DNA of 64,000 nucleotides, from the NCBI RefSeq assembly GCF_046630445.1, contig NC_092335.1, forward strand, positions 314,388,501 through 314,452,500, in the 5' to 3' direction. The position numbers and the translations under genes were made by a program. Below, one piece after another: positions 1-10,522 of the stretch (position 1 is its first letter; every line of letters starts with the position of its first letter). Source of the DNA: Rutidosis leptorrhynchoides (taxonomy: Eukaryota; Streptophyta; Magnoliopsida; Asterales; Asteraceae). Below the pieces are notes generated by a model. It searched no databases. It was not told the origin of the DNA and saw nothing but the letters and a program-made list of their open reading frames with translations.

Positions 1-1563
1 CGACTAGTACTTGAACTCTTGAGACAAGAGCAACTTTACGCCAAATTCTCCAAGTGCGAATTTTGGTTGAAGGAAGTACAGTTTCTGGGTCATGTTGTGA
101 GCGACCAGGGTATCAAAGTTGACCCCGCCAAGATTGAAGCCATCAGCAAGTGGGAAACCCCCACTACTCCGACACATATTCACCAATTCCTAGGTCTCGC
201 CGGTTACTACCGAAGATTCATTGAAGGATTTTCTCTGATTGCACGTCCTTTGACCGCACTGACTCACAAGGGCAAGAAGTTCATTTGGGAACCCGCACAC
301 GAATCAGCATTTCAAACTTTGAAGAATAAGTTAACCACCGCACCTATCCTATCGCTTCCCGAAGGCAGTGACGACTTTGTTGTTTATTATGATGCATCGA
401 AAAGTGGTTTTGGTTATGTACTGATGCAGCGATCAAAGGTTATTGCCTATGCCTCCCGCTAATTGAAGATTCACGAGCGGAACTACACTACACACAATCT
501 TGAACTTGGAGCCGTTGTGTTTGCGCTCAAATTGTGGAGACACTATTTGTATAGAACTAAGAGCACTATCTTCACCGATCACAAAAGCCTCCAACACATC
601 TTCGATCAGAAGCAACTGAATATGAGACAGCGTCGATGGATCGAGACACTCAACGACTACGATTGTGAACTCCGTTATCACCCTGGCAAGGCCAATGTTG
701 TAGCTGACGCTTTAAGCCGAAAGGAGAGGATGGCACCTCTTCGTGTTAGGGCTCTGAACATCACCATCCATTCGAACCTCAACAGCCAGATCAGAGTAGC
801 CCAAGATGAGGCTCTCAAAGAGGAGAACATATCTCACGAACATTTGAACATACTTGTCTCTCGATTCGAGGTTAGGGAGTCTGGACTCCGATGTTATGCC
901 GGAAGAATATGGTTACCTCTTTATGGAGATCTACGGAACCTTATACTTGATGAAGCACACAAATCGAGATATTCGATTCATCCTGGAGCAGGCAAGATGT
1001 ACCACGACCTTAAAGAACAGTATTGGTGGCCGAACCTTAAGAAGGACGTTGCGACTTATGTTGGTAAGTGTTTGACTTGCTCGAAGGTTAAAGCCGAGCA
1101 TCAGAGACCTTCTGGTTTACTTCAACAGCCGGAGATCCCACAATGGAAGTGGGAAAGGATCACAATGGATTTTATCACCAAGCTGCCAAAGATGGTGGGC
1201 GGATGCGATACCATTTGGGTTATTGTTGACCACCTCACCAAATCTGCACACTTCCTAGCGATGAAGGAAACTGATACAATGGAGAGACTTGCTCAACTTT
1301 ACATCAAGGAGGTTGTATCTCGTCATGGTGTACCTTTATCGATCATCTCCGATCGCGATCCCCGTTTTGCTTCTAGATTTTGGCGTTCCTTGCAAGAAGC
1401 CATGGGAACTCGTCTTGACATGAGTACTGCTTATCATCCTCAGACTGACGGGCAAAGTGAACGAACGATTCAGACGTTGGAAGACATGTTGCGTGCATGT
1501 GTCATTGATTTTGGAAAGGCCTGGGAAAGGCATTTGCCACTAGCCGAATTCTCGTACAACAAC
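1..1563 (+). pseudogene. Element A: 3' half of pol (end of RT, RNase H, integrase), first part
   Basis: Reading frame 1 is open from the window edge. It encodes the end of a Ty3/gypsy reverse transcriptase, RNase H (YDASKSGFG near 388, [10 protein letters not shown] near 580), then an integrase with an HHCC zinc finger (ending [12 protein letters not shown]) and the start of the DDE core ([34 protein letters not shown]). One in-frame TAA at 460-462 stands where the related copy at 17789 has CAA, a C-to-T change. The frame stops being pol at 1563, where the LTR of element B begins. The rest of the same integrase resumes in frame at 22507, after the B insertion. RT start, protease and gag lie left of the window. 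Clade placement as a Tekay/Del-like chromovirus is an inference from pol order and the C-terminal part. Confidence 0.93.
1559..1563. repeat. Target-site duplication of element B, left copy (ACAAC)
   Basis: The five bases before the first B LTR are ACAAC, and the same five follow the last B LTR at 22502-22506. Removing one copy and everything between restores the integrase frame of element A. This shows that the whole 1564-22501 block came from one insertion. Confidence 0.88.
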
Positions 1564-2141
1564 TGTAACGACCCTGTAATTTCCAACGTTATTTTATTAA
1601 TAATTATTATTATTAATACGTGTGATTAAACGAATGTATGTTATTACATTTACATGTTACCATGATTGCCCGTACTTGACTTTTAAGTGCCCGAAACGTC
1701 TCTGTGACACACGAAACTTCACGAATAATATTTTCAAGTATTATTTGCATTCATGATTAAGTTTTATTAATCATTTTAATTAACTATGGTTATTAGTTAA
1801 TTACTTGGGCCTTTAGTAGTGTTAGTGGACTTTTAATTGGTTTAACTTGTTACTACTTGAAACTTGGGCTTATGTAATGTTAGTGGACTTAAAGAGCCCA
1901 CCCTACTTCTCTAATGGACTAGTTAGCCCATTTCTTCATGCAAGTATTACTTTCAAACTTAATTAAATGGATTAAACACTTAAGGAATCTAGTTACCATT
2001 TACTTACTCATCCTTCCCATGCAAATACATCTAATAACCAACTTTTGTACCTTTAACATGCAATGGACTTGTGGACTAATCCCTCCCCCCTTGGAACCCC
2101 AAAAACCGTCGGCTAGGCATCATGGGGGAGTGGTTTTTGCT
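1564..2141 (+). mobile_element. Element B, LTR1 remnant (first 578 bp)
   Basis: It starts TGTAACGACCCTG, like the full LTRs at 10523 and 19590, and stays collinear with them through the bases at 2138-2141 (TGCT). There the sequence jumps directly into integrase coding sequence. TGCT is present both in the LTR at this point and in the integrase, so the breakpoint is a 4-bp microhomology. A 5' LTR should be followed by a primer binding site and gag, and all of that is missing here. Confidence 0.88.
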
Positions 2142-2542
2142 GCACCTTTTGAAGCATTGTATGGCCGTAAGTGCCGATCTCCTATTTGTTGGGCCGAAGT
2201 AGGCGAAAAGCAAATCACCGGACCCGAGGTAGTCCACGAAACCACGGAGAAGATTGCTCAGATCCAAGCTAGACTTAAGACTGCCCGTGATCGTCAAAAG
2301 AGTTATGCCGATCTTAAACGTAAAGACTTTGAATTCAACGTTGGTAATCGTGTAATGTTAAAGGTTGCACCTTGGAAAGGTGTGATTCGTTTTAGAAAAC
2401 GTGGAAAGTTAAACCCACGATACATTGGTCCTTTTGAAATCTTGGAACGTGTTGGACCCGTTGCATACCGTTTGGATCTACCAGCACAATTGAGCTCAGT
2501 TCATCCTACCTTCCATGTATCGAACTTGAAGAAGTGTCTTGC
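2139..2542 (+). pseudogene. Element B1: integrase C-terminal region, first part
   Basis: Codes for the end of the integrase core ([14 protein letters not shown]), the following helix-rich region, the GPF/Y module ([18 protein letters not shown]) and the [10 protein letters not shown] motif typical of plant chromoviruses. The frame is open until element C cuts it at 2542 and continues at 10250. Small differences from B2 include Asn for Asp in the GDRVML motif and Arg for Gly in the FGKRGKL motif. It is joined upstream to an LTR by a deletion, so it has no start of its own and cannot be expressed as integrase. Confidence 0.88.
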
Positions 2543-4580
2543 TGTGACGACCCGGAAATTTCCGACCAAATTTAAACCTAACCTTTATATGTTTCCGACA
2601 TGATAAGCAGAATTTGTAATGTTGAATCTCAAAAAATTTGGAACTACATTCATGTAATCAATTACCCTTTGACCGTGTTTGACGATTCATGAACAATTAT
2701 GTGTATATAGATATGTATATATAATATATAATAACTGAAAACATTAACAAAGTATTTGATATATATGATACTTTACATGAACGTATTTGTTTCGATATAT
2801 TTATCGACAGAATTAAGAGATAATATCAAATGATTGAATTATCAGATACATTATGATATGATTACGGGCCAATGTTATGAGGTCCACTGTGATTTAAGAA
2901 ATCTATTCTTTTTGACAATATTCGGAAAATGGTAAAGTGATCTATAAGTAAGAACGTGGAGTGTAAATAACTTAGATGTTGGATATCGACAAGTTAAGTA
3001 ACTCGACATTTTTCATTAAGATGATTTCATACATTTATTAAACCTTTGGATTTTATCCCATGCTTCACCAACAGACTGTAATTTAAAAACTTGAAACCTA
3101 TTATGAATATATATAATTCTCCTTTTCTAAAATGGTTTATGATATAATGATTTAAATTAATATTAAATATATTTATACGCGTATTATACGTATATAGTTT
3201 TATACTTTTACTATACTTTAACTTTACCTTTACATTACTTTTACTTTACTTTTACTTTACTTTAACTTTAATAATTCACTTTAATAATTCACTTTAATAA
3301 TTCATACTTTAATAATTCACTTTAATAATTCATACTTTAATAATTCACTTTAATAATTCATACTTTAATAATTCACTTTAATAATTTAAAAATCTATTAT
3401 AAATAGAATTCAATAGGTTTTATTATTTCATAGAAACTTGAAAATATATTTCTCTAAACTCTCTAAATCGAATTACATATATATATATATTTACTTAGTA
3501 TTATTTCAAGATATTATTAGTATACATAAAATACTACGACGGAGTTATATTCAGACGATTTCAAAATAAGTTTTCAAACGGAATAGTGCTAAGGAAATTA
3601 TGGGTTATAGCTATGGAGGTTATGGATATTGTTCGAGGGTATTGCTCGTGAGGTCAACCTAACTTTTATCATTTTGTTGCGTCTACGTACTTTCCTGCAA
3701 TATTGAATCACAATATTGATACGTTCATGAATCCGAGACAAACCTTGCACTTGTTCAGTACCGTCATATACATAATTGCTACGAAATACAGTATTGTGAG
3801 TTTCATTTGCTCCCTTTTTAATTGCTTTTGCAATATATATTTTTGGGCTGAGAATACATGCGCTGTTTTATAAATGTTTTACGAAATAGACACAAGTACT
3901 AAAACTAATTCTACGTGGGTTTAAACCATAAATTTACCCTTAGCTTGGTAACATTAAACTACTTGTCTATGTACGGTAGGCGCGAATCCTAAAGATAGAT
4001 CTATTGGGCCTGACAAACCCCATCCTGACTATGGGATGCTTTAGTACTTCGAGGTTATATTAAACACACCTGATCTGGTGTACTTCAGAGGGTAAAACAT
4101 GAACGTTAAGGCTTGTTACCGGGTGCCTACAACTTATAGAATACTTTTATACACTTGCGAGTGTACATATATTTATAAACGGAAATCTTGTGGTCTATTA
4201 ATATATTGACATGATTGATATGATAAACCTATGAACTCACCAACCTTTTGGTTGACACTTTTAAGCATGTTTATTCTCAGGTATTAAAGAAATCTTCCGT
4301 TGTGCATTAGCTCATTTTAAGGATATTACCTGGAGTCATTCATGACATACTTTGAAAGACGTTGCATTCGAGTCGTTGAGTTCATCAAGATTAATATTAA
4401 GTCAATTATAGTTGGATGTAATATGAAATGGTATGCATGCCGTCAATTTTTGATGTAAAGAAAGTTTGTCTTTTAAAAACGAATGCAATGTTTGTAAAAC
4501 GTATCATATAGAGGTCAAATACCTCGCGATGTAATCAACTATTGTGAATCATTTATAATGTATATGAACGGATCCTTTCA
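2543..4580 (+). mobile_element. Element C 5' LTR
   Basis: Runs from TGTGACGACCCGG to GGATCCTTTCA. A run of the unit ACTTTAATAATTC repeated about ten times fills about 3266-3384. A good TATA box (TATAAATAG) follows at 3398-3406, so transcription probably starts shortly after about 3430. The 3' part (GGGCCTGACAAACCCCATCC region near 4008) is shared in weaker form with the D and E LTRs. Confidence 0.92.
3398..3406 (+). promoter_or_regulatory. TATA box in element C LTR
   Basis: TATAAATAG just after the AT-rich ACTTTAATAATTC repeats. The same element recurs in the 3' LTR at 9062-9070. Position within the LTR fits the U3/R boundary. Confidence 0.6.
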
Positions 4581-4582
4581 GT

Positions 4583-4594
4583 TGGTATCAGAGC
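4583..4594 (+). promoter_or_regulatory. Element C primer binding site (tRNA-iMet)
   Basis: TGGTATCAGAGC lies two bases after the 5' LTR and is complementary to the 3' end of plant initiator tRNA-Met. The 4595-5013 stretch after it is untranslated leader with nothing else recognisable. Confidence 0.93.
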
Positions 4595-5013
4595 GGTGGT
4601 CTTAGCGAACCAGGTCTTGCATTAGTGTGTCTAACTGATAGTTGTTAAGATACATTAGTGAGTCTGGACTTCGACCGTGTCTGCATGTCAAAAGTTTTGT
4701 TTATCATTTTTAGTCGGAAATCATCTACTTACCATCCTTAGGAAATTACCTGCTTATCATTCTTAGTCTAGACACGTCTTGCTGCATTGATTGCATGAAT
4801 AGTGTATAGACAAAATTCATATCTTAGCGTATCTGCTAAATCATATCTTATCGTGTCTATTACCGTAAACTTTGCCTGACATATTCCGTAAATTCCTCCG
4901 TAATCTATGAAATCTTTTGATCTATATATATAGATATTCTATGTAGTTAGAATACCACCCGATAGCCGGAAAATCATTTCGTATCAAAAAAATCCTTTAT
5001 CAAATCGTACGAA

Positions 5014-5448
5014 ATGGAATTCGTCATCAGTTCAAGTTCCTCGAATTCCGAAATGGAATCTCACTCAAGCTCCGAAAGCAGTGTGACTGGAATGGATCAA
5101 CCAATCAGCCATCATCTATTCTGGATGAATTGGGGATGGGTTCGTAGCCTCCTTAATCATTGGAGACAAGAAGAAGGCGATCCTTTCCATCCACCACATT
5201 GCCCTCTTGGCAATGAACCTGAAGCACTTACCGGCGAACCTGTCCGAAACACCATTTTCTCTCTCATTTCCAGAGTATCTCGTCATGATTATCTACTACA
5301 CCAAATTCTAGATCTTATTTATCCGCTCGTCCGAACCGACAATCACCCCAGTGTAATAGAAGAAGTCAACGAGCTTCGCGCTCGGGTAGTGGCTTTGGAG
5401 AATATGGTGCAAAGGTTACAAACACCAGCAGCAGCACCAGCAGCATAA
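5014..5448 (+). CDS. Element C ORF, 144 codons, unknown function with C-terminal coiled coil
   Basis: The first ATG of the element opens a 144-codon frame. The N-terminus is rich in Ser and Glu (about residues 5-30). A middle part with several Trp follows (FWMNWGWVRSLLNHWRQ, about residues 36-52). It ends in a heptad-like segment, EVNELRARVVALENMVQRL (about 117-135), followed by an Ala/Pro tail. That last segment resembles the end of ORF0 in element B (IETLRARVTELEEQLARG), at the same place between primer site and gag position. I recognise no catalytic motif. It may be a relic of an ORF0 kept after gag-pol was lost. No signal peptide or membrane segment is evident. Confidence 0.6.
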   Translation: MEFVISSSSSNSEMESHSSSESSVTGMDQPISHHLFWMNWGWVRSLLNHWRQEEGDPFHPPHCPLGNEPEALTGEPVRNTIFSLISRVSRHDYLLHQILDLIYPLVRTDNHPSVIEEVNELRARVVALENMVQRLQTPAAAPAA

Positions 5449-5806
5449 CCAGTACCACCATCAACAACATCAACAGTACCATTACCACCACCAACAACAA
5501 CCGCATCGCAAACCTCAACTTCACAATCTGTCCCATGAGCATCGACGTCATACGCCATGTAGATACCAAGGAATACCACAACGATGAAGTACTGATTCAT
5601 AACTTCATTGGGAAAACATTCTACGACGATTATGTAATTCTAAAGTTTAGAAATTATCTATGCTAACCTTAACCATAAATCAAATGAGTTTAATTTAACA
5701 TTAACTCATTAAATCTATATTATATCTGAAGAAATATACACATATATATTTCCATAAAGACTGTAATAAAATTCTTTTGTACAAAATATTAATTGTGAAT
5801 TTTTTT

Positions 5807-5827
5807 TTAACGGGTAGGTAATACCCG
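5807..5827 (+). promoter_or_regulatory. Internal copy of the polypurine-tract end, with hairpin (element C)
   Basis: TTAACGGGTAGGTA at 5807-5820 is identical to the bases abutting the 3' LTR at 8203-8216. Here the sequence continues so that CGGGTA (5811-5816) pairs with TACCCG (5822-5827). A counterpart lies in both D elements. Confidence 0.6.
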
Positions 5828-6730
5828 AGAGATATATAAATTCACAATTAATATGTTACATTCTTCGAATCTGATTCAGCAAATCATCCATTATACTCCC
5901 TACTTTCACAACAATATACATTCTTTTATAGAAATCAAAACAACCATACTCATTCAAAATCTAATTACATATTCAGATTTTGAAATCTCAGAATTCGATT
6001 CAAGATATAACCGAAATCATCACTCTTATATTTCTACATCTTTTAAAACTATACTTTGACTTCAAAACTGTCCCAGAACCTCATTTCTATTCATGGAACT
6101 CACAAAAATATTTGTATCATTCAAAATCTTAGAACATCATATGTATATTAACAATTACAATATGTGTTCAAACACTTCAAAATTATTAAAGACACGCGAG
6201 ATGATGATCCAACCATACATTACCCACTGCCATGCACCTGAAAAGCTCTCAAAACCAAAGTTATAGTTTAACACGTATCCGTGTCAGATCCTTTGATATT
6301 TATTACCAAATATAATTTTTCAATCTCTTTCCAAAATAGACAGTTTTGTCATAGCTTCAACAAATCACCTTCATTTGTTTATACGAATAAACCTTATTAT
6401 AACAATTACCCCTTCATCATTGTTACCGGGGAACCTTTCATATCTCACCACATTAGCAGTAAACTTATCAAAAACTTCATTAACCTTCGACTTAAGCCTC
6501 TCCGAAAAGCCACTATACTTATTCATTAAAACCCATCATGTACTCACCTACATCCTGTAACAATAATTATCACACCAACCACTGGGAATTAGCAATCAGT
6601 ATTTTGAATTTCGCGACAATTTTACGTCAAAAGTTATATGTATACATATAACGTCTATCTCCTAGACTTACATACTTCGAATGTGAATTTTCTGAAAAAC
6701 ATCCCAAACTATGAACTAGTTCTCCGAAAT

Positions 6731-6910
6731 TGGAAAAATGCTGATGAAGCAGCAAAAACTGTAAACGACTTTAACAGTCAAAAGTTTGATGATAAAGAAT
6801 AGTATGGTGGTAAAGCTGAGAAAAAGAGAAGGTTTGAAACTGGAAAACGGATTGAGCAGACCATGAAGGAGGCTGTGGACAAATCACAAAGACTAAACCT
6901 GCCTTCAAAG
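6731..6910 (+). pseudogene. Captured fragment of a poly(A)-binding-protein gene inside element C
   Basis: In one frame from TGG at 6731 the translation contains NADEAAKTVNDF, SQKFDDKE-stop-YGGKAEKKRRFE and IEQTMKEAVDKSQRLNL. This follows the end of RRM3 and the start of the linker or RRM4 in plant poly(A)-binding proteins (family pattern: ENADDAA..ALN..KFDDKEWYVGKAQKK, then FEQ..KEAADK..G.NLYVKNLD). The conserved Trp of KEWY is now a TAG stop at about 6800. About 55-60 codons are recognisable, with no intron in between, and similarity fades on both sides. It is plainly host-derived and not retrotransposon sequence. The identification is from memory of the family and needs a protein search. 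Confidence 0.72.
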
Positions 6911-8202
6911 GATCCAAATGATTCAGAGTCTACTGAAATAGTTAGCAAACACCTTACTTCTTATTCTAAACCTTCACAGATAAATCTTCTTCATCATCCA
7001 TCTATGTTAAGAATTCTAAGATATTATCGTATCTTTTATTATAAATATCTTCGATATTCCTGAAGATATTTTCACAACTATTCTTATCCAAAATCTTCTA
7101 TCTATTCGCAATATCTGCGTTACAACATAAAAAGAAACTGTGTTAGTTTCTAAATTCTGAAGAAAAAAAAAATTCGAATTTAAAATAGGAATGTTTTTGA
7201 AGTAGTATTGGGAACTGAAGCATGAGTTAGTATAATATAATGACACTTGATCAATGTGATTATATTACAGTAAGTCATACTGAGTTTCTAATGGAACGTG
7301 ATGATTCACAGAACATACCGTCATCATGTACTATTTACACGACTCTTACATTCTACCCAATTTCCAAACATATTAAGAACATATCATCTTGATAGCTCTA
7401 TATTTTAGGATATTCTGGTAATTTGCCAAATCAAGATCGTGCCATTACGATTTTCTTCTTGGAACATTAACTATGTTCATCTAAAAATTCATATCTATAA
7501 ATTCTGGACCATTATCCGCTTGACTTAAGGTCGGGAAGAGAAAACGAAAGCATGAAGCTCCGAAATATAATGGAGAATATAAAGCCCGATAACAACCCCG
7601 AAATTACAAACCTTGTATATCAATGCGTATAGCAATATAAAGACACGGGAGGATGAAAAACACAATAACCCCAAGGTAATGGTAGAAGAAAATAACTTCC
7701 TCCGGTGGTAGATGAAAAAGAAGAATGACAGATATGAAAGTTAAGAGTATATCAAGAATCAATACTGGATGAAGCATATTAACGAATGCTTTAAAGTATG
7801 AATTGGGAGAAAGACTAGAAGGTGTGAGCTGTGGAAATAAATAAACGAAGGGGCGGATTTATAGTAAAATATCAGACAGAGAAATCGAGACAGATTATCG
7901 CATTTAATCAAATAAGATCCTGATTTCCTTAATCGCCAAAGAACCAAATCTTATTGCAAAGATTTTCTTTAAATTCCTTGAATTCCGGAAATCAATCATA
8001 ACTACGTCATCGGTTAAAACGAATATACGTTTACTCATTTCACTCTCTTGCGATAGCTTCACTTATACTCTTCGCGTAATCAAATTGTTTTATCTATATT
8101 ACGCAATGATGATAAAACTCTATTTATCAACTCATATTCATCATGAAAACATTTTTAAAGGTAGCCATGACGACCTCGATCAAATTTCGGGACGAAATTT
8201 CT

Positions 8203-8217
8203 TTAACGGGTAGGTAC
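8203..8217 (+). promoter_or_regulatory. Element C polypurine region before the 3' LTR
   Basis: TTAACGGGTAGGTAC immediately precedes the 3' LTR, after TTTCGGGACGAAATTTC. The same layout precedes the 3' LTRs of A, B and D2, so plus-strand priming is expected here. Confidence 0.75.
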
Positions 8218-10244
8218 TGTGACGACCCGGAAATTTCCGACCAAATTTAAACCTAACCTTTATATGTTTCCGACACGATAAGCAGAATTTGTAATGTTGA
8301 ATCTCAAAAAGTTTGGAACTACATTCATGTAATCAATTACCCTTTGACCGTGTTTGACGATTCATGAACAATTATGTGTATATAGATATGTATATATAAT
8401 ATATAATAACTGAAAACATTAACAAAGTATTTGATATATATGATACTTTACATGAACGTATTTGTTTCGATATATTTATCGACAGAATTAAGAGATAATA
8501 TCAAATGATTGAATTATCAGATACATTATGATATGATTACGGGCCAATGTTATGAGGTCCACTGTGATTTAAGAAATCTATTCTTTTTGACAATATTCGG
8601 AAAATGGTAAAGTGATCTATAAGTAAGAACGTGGAGTGTAAATAACTTAGATGTTGGATATCGACAAGTTAAGTAACTCGACATTTTTCATTAAGATGAT
8701 TTCATACATTTATTAAACCTTTGGATTTTATCCCATGCTTCACCAACAGACTGTAATTTAAAAACTTGAAACCTATTATGAATATATATAATTCTCCTTT
8801 TCTAAAATGGTTTATGATATAATGATTTAAATTAATATTAAATATATTTATACGCGTATTATACGTACATAGTTTTATACTTTTACTATACTTTAACTTT
8901 ACCTTTACTTTACTTTTACTTTACTTTAACTTTAATAATTCACTTTAATAATTCACTTTAATAATTCATACTTTAATAATTCACTTTAATAATTCATACT
9001 TTAATAATTCACTTTAATAATTCATACTTTAATAATTCACTTTAATAATTTAAAAATCTATTATAAATAGAATTCAATAGGTTTTATTATTTCATAGAAA
9101 CTTGAAAATATATTTCTCTAAACTCTCTAAATCGAATTACATATATATATATATTTACTTAGTATTATTTCAAGATATTATTAGTATACATAAAATACTA
9201 TGACGGAGTTATATTCAGACGATTTCAAAATAAGTTTTCAAACGGGATAGTGCTAAGGAAATTATGGGTTATAGCTATGGAGGTTATGGATATTGTTCGA
9301 GGGTATTGCTCGTGAGGTCAACCTAACTTTTATCATTTTGTTGCGTCTACGTACTTTCCTGCAATATTGAATCACAATATTGATACGTTCATGAATCCGA
9401 GACAAACCTTGCACTTGTTCAGTACCGTCATATACATAATTGCTACGAAATACAGTATTGTGAGTTTCATTTGCTCCCTTTTTAATTGCTTTTGCAATAT
9501 ATATTTTTGGGCTGAGAATACATGCGCTGTTTTATAAATGTTTTACGAAATAGACACAAGTACTAAAACTAATTCTACGTGGGTTTAAACCATAAATTTA
9601 CCCTTAGCTTGGTAACATTAAACTACTTGTCTATGTACGGTAGGCGCGAATCCTAAAGATAGATCTATTAGGCCTGACAAACCCCATCCTGACTATGGGA
9701 TGCTTTAGTACTTCGAGGTTATATTAAACACACCTGATCTGGTGTACTTCAGAGGGTAAAACATGAACGTTAAGGCTTGTTACCGGGTGCCTACAACTTA
9801 TAGAATACTTTTATACACTTGCGAGTGTACATATATTTATAAACGGAAATCTTGTGGTCTATTAATATATTGACATGATTGATATGATAAACCTATGAAC
9901 TCACCAACCTTTTGGTTGACACTTTTAAGCATGTTTATTCTCAGGTATTAAAGAAATCTTCCGTTGTGCATTAGCTCATTTTAAGGATATTACCTGGAGT
10001 CATTCATGACATACTTTGAAAGACGTTGCATTCGAGTCGTTGAGTTCATCAAGATTAATATTAAGTCAATTATAGTTGGATGTAATATGAAATGGTATGC
10101 ATGCCGTCAATTTTTGATGTAAAGAAAGTTTGTCTTTTAAAAACGAATGCAATGTTTGTAAAACGTATCATATAGAGGTCAAATACCTCGCGATGTAATC
10201 AACTATTGTGAATCGTTTATAATGTATATGAACGGATCCTTTCA
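8218..10244 (+). mobile_element. Element C 3' LTR
   Basis: 2027 bp, TGTGACGACC to CCTTTCA. It differs from the 5' LTR by about seven substitutions and lacks 11 bp in the CTTTACTTTTA run near 8905. The TATA box is at 9062-9070. Flanking bases 10245-10249 (CTTGC) repeat the target site. Confidence 0.92.
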
Positions 10245-10487
10245 CTTGCTGCACCCGAACTCATCATACCATTGGAAGAACTTACTATTGACGACAAACT
10301 CCACTTTGTGGAGGAACCTGCTGAAATTATGGATCGTGAGATCAAAACTTTGAAACGCAACAAGATTCCGATTGTACGGGTACGATGGAATGCCAAACGA
10401 GGACCTGAGTTTACTTGGGAGCGAGAGGATCAAATGATGCGGAAGTATCCTCACCTTTTCCCGACTCCTCCATCTACCTCAGCTTAA
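10245..10487 (+). pseudogene. Element B1: pol C-terminus with chromodomain, second part
   Basis: Continues the frame cut at 2542: [18 protein letters not shown], then [20 protein letters not shown] and [13 protein letters not shown], ending TAA at 10485-10487. The aromatic/charged pattern with VRW and TWE is the chromodomain expected at the end of chromovirus integrases, which targets insertion to marked chromatin. Bases 10245-10249 are the second copy of element C's target site. Confidence 0.88.
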
Positions 10488-10522
10488 ATTTCGGGATGAA
10501 ATTTTCTTTAACAGGTGGGTAA
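10488..10522 (+). promoter_or_regulatory. Polypurine region of B1
   Basis: TTTCGGGATGAAATTTTC followed by AACAGGTGGGTAA abuts the LTR at 10523. Its presence shows that the LTR at 10523 is the 3' LTR of the B1 unit as well as the 5' LTR of B2. Confidence 0.75.

Larger units (their letters stand above)
5449..8202 (+). other. Element C internal non-coding region
   Basis: Nearly 2.8 kb, AT-rich. No gag-pol motif was seen in any frame. It contains the hairpin copy of the polypurine end (5807-5827) and a poly(A)-binding-protein fragment (6731-6910). Scattered short ORFs look fortuitous. The rest, including 6911-8202, shows nothing recognisable. Confidence 0.7.
2543..10244 (+). mobile_element. Element C: complete non-autonomous Ty3/gypsy-type LTR element
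   Basis: A 7702-bp element with TG...CA LTRs of 2038 and 2027 bp, flanked by the 5-bp duplication CTTGC (2538-2542 and 10245-10249). A tRNA-Met primer binding site follows the 5' LTR, and a chromovirus-style polypurine region precedes the 3' LTR. The 3.6-kb internal part has no gag, protease, RT or integrase that I can see. It holds one 144-codon ORF, a poly(A)-binding-protein gene fragment and non-coding DNA. By eye the LTRs differ by seven substitutions and one 11-bp length change, so the insertion is recent. It must have been moved by enzymes from another element. LTR sequence relates it to D and E. Confidence 0.92.
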
